From Oscillospiraceae bacterium (GTDB taxonomy: Bacteria > Bacillota_A > Clostridia > Oscillospirales > Oscillospiraceae), in the NCBI GenBank assembly GCA_017627975.1, contig JAGAFT010000232.1, forward strand, positions 1 to 11,036: a stretch of DNA of 11,036 nt. The letters are read 5' to 3'. Below the pieces are notes generated by a model. It searched no databases. It was not told where the DNA came from and saw nothing but the letters and a program-made list of their open reading frames with translations. The translations under genes and the position numbers were made by a program. Positions 7,164-11,036 of the stretch are shown here, in pieces. How positions within the stretch are numbered: position 1 is the first letter of the stretch; every line of letters starts with the position of its first letter.

Positions 7164-7853
7164 ATGAGAATTGGACTTATCGACAGGGCGATGTTCGCCG
7201 TCATGGCGTCGGCCTGTATCAAAGAACTTAGGAAAGAGCACGACGACTGGAACGGAAGAGCCATCCGGAAGAATGCGCGCAGTCGGTTTTCAAAGATGCT
7301 GAAGGAGACACCTTCCATCGGTTCCTACCGCAGCAACTGCTGGAAAAAGAACCTGGTGGGCGGCGCCGTATGGTTCTCCCTGTATGAAGCGGTGGAAGAG
7401 TTGTACGGGAAAATGAGTGACGGTCTCTTCGGCAAGATGTGCAATGCCACCTACGCTATCCCCTTCATGGCCCGGAAGTATGCCTCTACGCCTTTCTTCA
7501 CAGAGAAGTACCAGGATGCCTACATCCGTAAGATCGACAACGCGAACCGTATCAGGTCGGAGTATAACTGGACCACCCATTACGAGAAAGGCCCCACGCC
7601 GGATTCGCTGAGGATACGCTTCACCACCTGCGGTCTCTGCGCCCTGGCCACTCGTACCGGCCACCGGGATATCCTTCCAATCATGTGCCGGACCGACTAC
7701 ACGGTGGCTGATGCCATAGGCGCCTGCCTGCATCGGGACAAGACGCTGGCCACCGGCGACCCTTGCTGCGACTATCTCTATACACGTCCCGGGTCCGATG
7801 CGGAAAAGGAATGGCAGGAGGAGCACCCGAAAGGAACATTTAATTCCAAGTAA
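7164..7853 (+). CDS. L-2-amino-thiazoline-4-carboxylic acid hydrolase family protein
   Basis: Member of the ATC-hydrolase-like family, 229 aa, cytoplasmic. The name comes from the Pseudomonas enzyme that opens L-ATC on the route to L-cysteine; most bacterial homologues have no tested activity. The family-like C-terminal half shows a CGLCALA motif (156-162), RTGH (164-167), PIMCRTDYTVAD (172-183), then HRDKTLATGD and CCDYLY (190-206), giving Cys156, Cys159, Cys175, His190 and Cys201-Cys202-Asp203 as likely functional residues. The N-terminal half is helical and basic. Start at 7164 is preferred over a longer frame to 7095, which would cross the putative promoter; ATG 7191 is possible. The next, decayed relative begins 4 nt after the stop. 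Whether this enzyme feeds cysteine metabolism beside the sulfate operon is speculation. Confidence 0.72.
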   Translation: MRIGLIDRAMFAVMASACIKELRKEHDDWNGRAIRKNARSRFSKMLKETPSIGSYRSNCWKKNLVGGAVWFSLYEAVEELYGKMSDGLFGKMCNATYAIPFMARKYASTPFFTEKYQDAYIRKIDNANRIRSEYNWTTHYEKGPTPDSLRIRFTTCGLCALATRTGHRDILPIMCRTDYTVADAIGACLHRDKTLATGDPCCDYLYTRPGSDAEKEWQEEHPKGTFNSK

Positions 7854-7857
7854 GCCG

Positions 7858-8199
7858 GTGAAGAAGGAATACAAACCCCTCAATCTCGTCATGAACGGGC
7901 GCTATGCCGTCCTTTACGGAAAACTGTCTCCCGAAGAGCAGGGGGCCGTCCTTCAGCGTGTCGGAGCGCTCATTGAAGCGGAAAAGGATTACACGGACAA
8001 GGGAAATTTCGGACATTTCTGCAATATCCTCCCTACCATCGCTATCGACGAGGTTCTGCAGCGCCACGGCAAGAGCGCCGACGAAGCGTTCGAATGATAT
8101 CTACGCACCCAGACCCTCTGTCAGGGCGGTCAGATGTGCGACTTCTGCTTCGTGAGGCACCGCAAGGGAGAAGTCTGGGAAAGAACCAAAAGCATCTAG
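7858..8199 (+). pseudogene. Internally deleted ATC-hydrolase-family paralogue
   Basis: A GTG at 7858 opens a frame reading VKKEYKPLNLVMNGRYAVLY and then about 60 helical residues (GHFCNILPTIAIDEVL, RHGKSADEAFE) to a TGA at 8095-8097. An alternative start is ATG 7891. The same frame continues past the TGA as LRTQTLCQGGQMCDFCFVRH and ends at TAG 8197-8199. The tail lines up with the end of the neighbouring intact protein (HRDKTLATGDPCCDYLYTR): R-x-x-TL-x-x-G-x-x-CD. So the start and end of an ATC-hydrolase-like protein are present, but the middle, roughly 100 residues in an intact relative, is missing and a stop lies at the join. I call it a deletion pseudogene. The 79-residue N-terminal piece could still be translated. 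Confidence 0.6.
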
Positions 8200-8201
8200 T
8201 G

Positions 8202-9008
8202 CTATTTCTTCCCCACAAGGACCTCCGAACCGGAAAGGGCCATCCAGGTCGCCTCCCACCTTGTCATAAACCGTCCGTCATCCGTGGGGATGAGTTCCAC
8301 CCGCTCGTATCCCATTCCTTTCAGCTTCTCCACGAATGCCTGCATGTCCCCGTAGTTGCTCCGGGAGAAGATGTCGTGCAGGGCAAAGGTTCCGCCTTTC
8401 TTCAACACGCGCAGGGTCTCCAGTAGGATCGCCTGCCGGTCCCGGCTGGGGATATTGTGGTAAACATAGTTCGATACGACGGCATCGAAAGACCCATCCG
8501 GGAAGTCCAGCTTCTGGGCGTCACCCTGCCGAAACTCCGTGCGGTCCCCCACACCTTCGATGCGGGCATTCTCCTCACAGAGAGACTTGCTGAAGGATGC
8601 GTATTCGGCGCCCCAGCGGTCGATGCCCGTAACAGATGCCTTCGGGGTGCGCTCCGCCACTGCGATGGCCAGCGCGCCGCTGCCGCAGCCCACGTCCAGG
8701 ACACGTCCGCCTCCGGGCAGGTCAATATAAGCGGCCACCCCTTCGATGATCTGGCGGGACATCTGCCGCTTTCCGTCGTAAGAGAATGCCCTGTGCATCA
8801 GGATCGTCCAGAGGGTGACGCAGGCGAGGGCGATGGTGGCGATGAGGAAGACGATCCTCAGCCAGTTCAGCCGGATGACGAGCGTCAGGACCAGGCAAAC
8901 GGCACAAGCCGCAGCGAAGCTCCAGATCATGCCCTTCGGCATCCAGTTCTTGTAATTCGGTCTCTCCATTTTCAGATGATTTTTGTCCTTTCCCATGTCT
9001 CTCTTCAT
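8202..9008 (-). CDS. Membrane-anchored SAM-dependent methyltransferase
   Basis: Class I methyltransferase, 268 aa. The N-terminus carries two hydrophobic helices (about 27-48 and 51-71), so the enzyme is probably tethered to the inner membrane with the catalytic domain in the cytoplasm. Motif I is VLDVGCGSGALAIAVAER (103-120), the acidic residue after strand 2 is in VTGIDRW (Asp130), followed by QGDAQKLDFPDGSFDAVVSN (161-180) and LRVLKKGGTFALHDIF. The acceptor substrate is not evident; the domain is of the small-molecule or lipid type. ATG 9008 is preferred over a GTG at 9011: its first base is the last base of the upstream stop codon (TGATG), the sign of translational coupling. The stop is only 2 nt from the end of the ATC-hydrolase remnant on the other strand. 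Confidence 0.85.
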   Translation of the reverse strand: MKRDMGKDKNHLKMERPNYKNWMPKGMIWSFAAACAVCLVLTLVIRLNWLRIVFLIATIALACVTLWTILMHRAFSYDGKRQMSRQIIEGVAAYIDLPGGGRVLDVGCGSGALAIAVAERTPKASVTGIDRWGAEYASFSKSLCEENARIEGVGDRTEFRQGDAQKLDFPDGSFDAVVSNYVYHNIPSRDRQAILLETLRVLKKGGTFALHDIFSRSNYGDMQAFVEKLKGMGYERVELIPTDDGRFMTRWEATWMALSGSEVLVGKK

Positions 9009-9646
9009 CACTTCAGGGCGGTTGCTGCCAGCCAGTGCCTGGACTCATCACGGTGGATGGTCACGTTCAGGAATCCGGCTGCGGTCAGATGTGTCTTCAG
9101 TTCGTCGGGCGTATAGGTGTGCATCCCGTCTATGATCTTCTCCCATTTTTCGTTGTTTCCGGACAGGCCGTCATCCTCGTTGACGATGAGGAAGGTCCCA
9201 CCATCAGAAAGGATACGCCTCACTCCGGCGAAGCTCTTCTCGATGTCCGGCCAGAAATAGACGGTCTCGAAGGCGGTCACAAGGGCGAACTGAGAGTCAC
9301 CGAACGGGAGCGCTGCCACATTGGCCTCCCGGACCTCACAACGTCCCTGAGCGATGGCATCGGCATTGACTTTGGAGGATTTCGCAACGGAGACGGGAGA
9401 ATAGTCGACGCCGGTGACTCTTGCAGATTTGCTTCGGGCCAGCAGCCGGGCGATGTTGGCGCCTCCGCCGCAGCCGATGTCCAGGATTTCCCCTGTCTGG
9501 GGGATGTCGATTATTTCCAGTCCCCACGTTGCCATGGCGGCATGGGAACCGCCGTTCATTCCTGCGACCATCAGCCTGCCGAAGAACCCTTCCGGCTTGC
9601 GGGTGTTGCTGAATATCTTGCTGAGGAGTCCATTTTTCTTTTCCAT
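9008..9646 (-). CDS. Class I SAM-dependent methyltransferase
   Basis: Soluble methyltransferase, 212 aa. Motif I is ILDIGCGGGANIARLLAR (54-71), then VTGVDYSPVSVAKS (acidic Asp81), VAALPFGDSQFALVTAFE, and RRILSDGGTFLIVNE for motif III. The N-terminal KPEGFFGRLMVAGMNGGSHA is common in a widespread, mostly uncharacterised group of small methyltransferases in gut Firmicutes and Bacteroidota. ATG 9646 was chosen over an in-frame start at 9703 because the longer frame would run through the promoter. It is followed by a coupled second methyltransferase, so the pair probably acts on one substrate or in succession. Substrate unknown. Confidence 0.87.
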   Translation of the reverse strand: MEKKNGLLSKIFSNTRKPEGFFGRLMVAGMNGGSHAAMATWGLEIIDIPQTGEILDIGCGGGANIARLLARSKSARVTGVDYSPVSVAKSSKVNADAIAQGRCEVREANVAALPFGDSQFALVTAFETVYFWPDIEKSFAGVRRILSDGGTFLIVNEDDGLSGNNEKWEKIIDGMHTYTPDELKTHLTAAGFLNVTIHRDESRHWLAATALK

Positions 9647-9672
9647 GGTAATCCAATACTTGATTATACTTA

Positions 9673-9703
9673 CAAAGGTCGGAACTATACGTGGACGTAT
9701 CAA
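9673..9703 (-). promoter_or_regulatory. Promoter of the methyltransferase pair with a dyad in its spacer
   Basis: On the minus strand TTGA (9703-9700) is separated by exactly 19 nt from GACCTTTG (9680-9673), close to the Bacteroidetes TTTG-N19-TAnnTTTG promoter. The ATG follows after 26 nt. The spacer contains ATACGT-gg-ACGTAT (9687-9700), a perfect 14-bp inverted repeat that overlaps the last base of the -33 box, a typical place for a repressor to bind. The whole element lies in the 60-nt gap 9647-9706. Confidence 0.5.
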
Positions 9704-9706
9704 TCC

Positions 9707-10567
9707 TTATTTCTGGGTATTTACGAGTAAACCCGAATAGAACAGTTCGTGCAGGAAGGCCATCTCCTCGCAGCCGCTGATGGCGTGAGGGCGCATGAAA
9801 ACAGAGGCGAACTTCGAGGCGAAGACCTTCCTGAGAACGCAGATGACAACAAAGGTGGGCAGAATACGGATAGCGTGCAGCCATACGGGATCAAGGCGGA
9901 CGCCCTCAAGGCAGAGAGCCTTCACGTTGCCGCGCAGTGCCACGGCCGTACGGTGGATGACCGGCCGGTCTTTCCAAATCGTTTCCGGGGTTTCGGAGAG
10001 CGCATAGGCATCAGCCAGAGGGACAACCAGGCCAAGATGGCAGCGTTGCCAGGCCGAAATGTCCTTCACTTCGCAGGACGGGATACCGCACTTGCGGAAA
10101 AGGGCTCCGAGGGCGGCGGAGCGTTCCGTCCGGCTTCCGTCTATCTCCCCGAAGACCGTCGGCTGTATCCACCGCGGCGTCAGCTTGGCGTGTAGAAAGC
10201 CTTCGGAATCGATCGATCCGCCCGCTCCAGGAAACGCGGGAAGGAGTCGCCCTTTCCCTGCGATCTCCTCCCAGGCCGAATAATCTCCATTTGAATTGAC
10301 CAGGGTGACGAGCGTCTCCGAGACATTGCCGCGCAGGACCTCAAGGGCTGAGTGCATCTGATTGCTGCGGACGGCGACAAATATGAAGTCGAAACGGTCG
10401 CCATCATCCAGCCGGTCCAGGACGGTGATATCCTTCCGAGAGCGGAGCTGCTCCAACCTTCGGCCACGGGCAAGCAGAGAAACGTCCTCGCCGGCGGCGG
10501 CAAGGAGCTCCGCGTAAAAAGTGCCGATAACACCGGCACCATACACCAGGACCCTGCTGTGCCGCAT
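9707..10567 (-). CDS. Ketopantoate reductase-like (ApbA/PanE family) oxidoreductase
   Basis: Probable NAD(P)H-binding oxidoreductase, 286 aa. The Rossmann loop is VLVYGAGVIGTFYAELLA (6-23, GxGxxG at 10-15), followed by SLLARG (30-35) and FDFIFVAVRSNQ (59-70). Then come FPGAGG (112-117) and the helical C-domain with HAISGCEEMAFLHELF (261-276). It differs from true 2-dehydropantoate reductase: at WQRCHLGLVVPLADA (173-187) the catalytic Lys is Arg and the two conserved Asn are absent. The stretch between ARG and the FDFIF strand also looks about 20 residues shorter than usual. It most likely has another substrate or is decaying, so I do not call it panE. ATG 10567 is preferred to GTG 10570. It starts 9 nt after the ECF S-component stop, so they form one transcript. 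Confidence 0.72.
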   Translation of the reverse strand: MRHSRVLVYGAGVIGTFYAELLAAAGEDVSLLARGRRLEQLRSRKDITVLDRLDDGDRFDFIFVAVRSNQMHSALEVLRGNVSETLVTLVNSNGDYSAWEEIAGKGRLLPAFPGAGGSIDSEGFLHAKLTPRWIQPTVFGEIDGSRTERSAALGALFRKCGIPSCEVKDISAWQRCHLGLVVPLADAYALSETPETIWKDRPVIHRTAVALRGNVKALCLEGVRLDPVWLHAIRILPTFVVICVLRKVFASKFASVFMRPHAISGCEEMAFLHELFYSGLLVNTQK

Positions 10568-10576
10568 CACAATCCG

Positions 10577-11036
10577 TTATGCAAGGAGCTTTGCGGACTT
10601 CTTGTCGGCCCTGGCACAAAGCCAGATGCCGAGGAGGGCAATGGCTGCGGTCAGGACGATAACGGCTACGAGATGGCCGGACGTCTGCAGGGCCTTGATG
10701 CCCTCGGCATAGGCCTGGCCCATTTCCTCGACGGCTCCGTCATAGTAGAACTGCTTGTCGGACCAGAGCCGGATGATCCAGCCGATGTTGCCAATCGCAA
10801 GAAATGGGTAGGCGCAGTAGAGCGCCTTCCTTGAACCGTTGCCCATGAACAAGCGCACGATATCGGCCAGGACTCCGCCGCCCAGAATGATTGCCTTGGA
10901 GAGCAGTCCTCCGGCCTCACCGGTAGCAAGGCAGAAAAGGCAGACGATTAGGGCGAGGACAGTCCCCACGCCAAATTTCTGCCAGCGTGCTGCCAGCCAG
11001 AAATACGGGCCGACGGCAAGAATGGCGGCCAATACG
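10577..11036 (-). CDS. ECF transporter S component, Trep_Strep/MptD-like family, 5' partial
   Basis: C-terminal part (about 153 residues) of a membrane protein whose start lies beyond the right edge. Hydrophobic segments near the visible start (GVGTVLALIVCLFCLATGEA), the middle (PFLAIGNIGWIIRLW) and the end (LVAVIVLTAAIALLGIWLC) resemble ECF S components. So do the family-like landmarks GGVLADIVRLFMGNGSRKA, FYYDGAVEEMGQAYAEGIKAL and a basic tail KKSAKLLA. S components bind a micronutrient and dock onto a shared EcfAA'T energising module. The module genes, if linked, would be upstream outside the window. Ligand unknown for most of this family. It is the first visible gene of the right-hand minus-strand unit, followed by the ketopantoate-reductase-like gene. 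Confidence 0.65.
   Translation of the reverse strand, partial: VLAAILAVGPYFWLAARWQKFGVGTVLALIVCLFCLATGEAGGLLSKAIILGGGVLADIVRLFMGNGSRKALYCAYPFLAIGNIGWIIRLWSDKQFYYDGAVEEMGQAYAEGIKALQTSGHLVAVIVLTAAIALLGIWLCARADKKSAKLLA

Noticed and set aside
7080..7241. Longer N-terminus for the four-helix membrane protein
   Set aside because: It would overlap the divergent gene by nearly 80 nt and cross a matching -7 box; the ATG at 7079 gives a natural N-terminal helix.
8095..8097. In-frame TGA read as selenocysteine or recoding
   Set aside because: The joined product would be only about 113 residues against about 220 for the family, and the missing central part shows a deletion rather than a recoded codon.
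1..11036. CRISPR array, tRNA, rRNA or insertion sequence
   Set aside because: No spaced direct repeats, cloverleaf or rRNA-like segments, transposase or terminal inverted repeats were seen.

Overview
The window looks like a GC-rich member of the Bacteroidota, probably an uncultured gut- or rumen-type Bacteroidales. Three things suggest this. Starts mostly lack Shine-Dalgarno sequences. Intergenic gaps carry boxes matching or close to the Bacteroidetes -7 consensus TAnnTTTG. The gene mix (CysDN with an APS-type CysH, a Trep_Strep ECF S component, ATC-hydrolase-family proteins) fits that group. Species-level assignment is not possible from the sequence alone.

Left half (3-5535, + strand): one tight run of six genes with gaps of 1 to 9 nt. 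Two Pst-type ABC permeases (pstC, partial, and pstA) and their ATPase (pstB) are followed without a promoter gap by both ATP sulfurylase subunits (cysD, cysN) and an iron-sulfur APS reductase (cysH). The last three genes turn sulfate into APS and then sulfite. No APS kinase is present, which agrees with the cysteine pattern of the CysH. Because a phosphate-family importer leads a sulfate-assimilation operon, its true substrate may be sulfate. The binding protein that would decide this lies outside the window.

Middle (5536-8199): a 162-nt convergent gap holds what looks like a stranded signal-peptide remnant. A minus-strand pair follows: a four-helix membrane protein of unknown function, then a metallo-beta-lactamase-fold hydrolase. 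It is transcribed away from a plus-strand pair: an ATC-hydrolase-family protein, then an internally deleted relative that now ends at an in-frame TGA. The 84-nt gap between the two pairs has a -7-type box facing each way and a dyad lying where both -33 elements should be.

Right part (8202-11036, - strand, read right to left): the C-terminal part of a Trep_Strep-type ECF transporter S component runs off the edge. It is followed by a divergent ketopantoate-reductase-like protein. After a promoter with a perfect 14-bp dyad in its spacer come two SAM-dependent methyltransferases coupled by a TGATG overlap, the second carrying two N-terminal membrane helices.

I found no tRNA, rRNA, CRISPR array, IS element or gene-free stretch longer than 300 bases. 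I saw no entirely new defence or mobile system. The best leads are the Pst-sulfate operon, the two dyad-bearing promoters and the decayed ATC-hydrolase paralogue.
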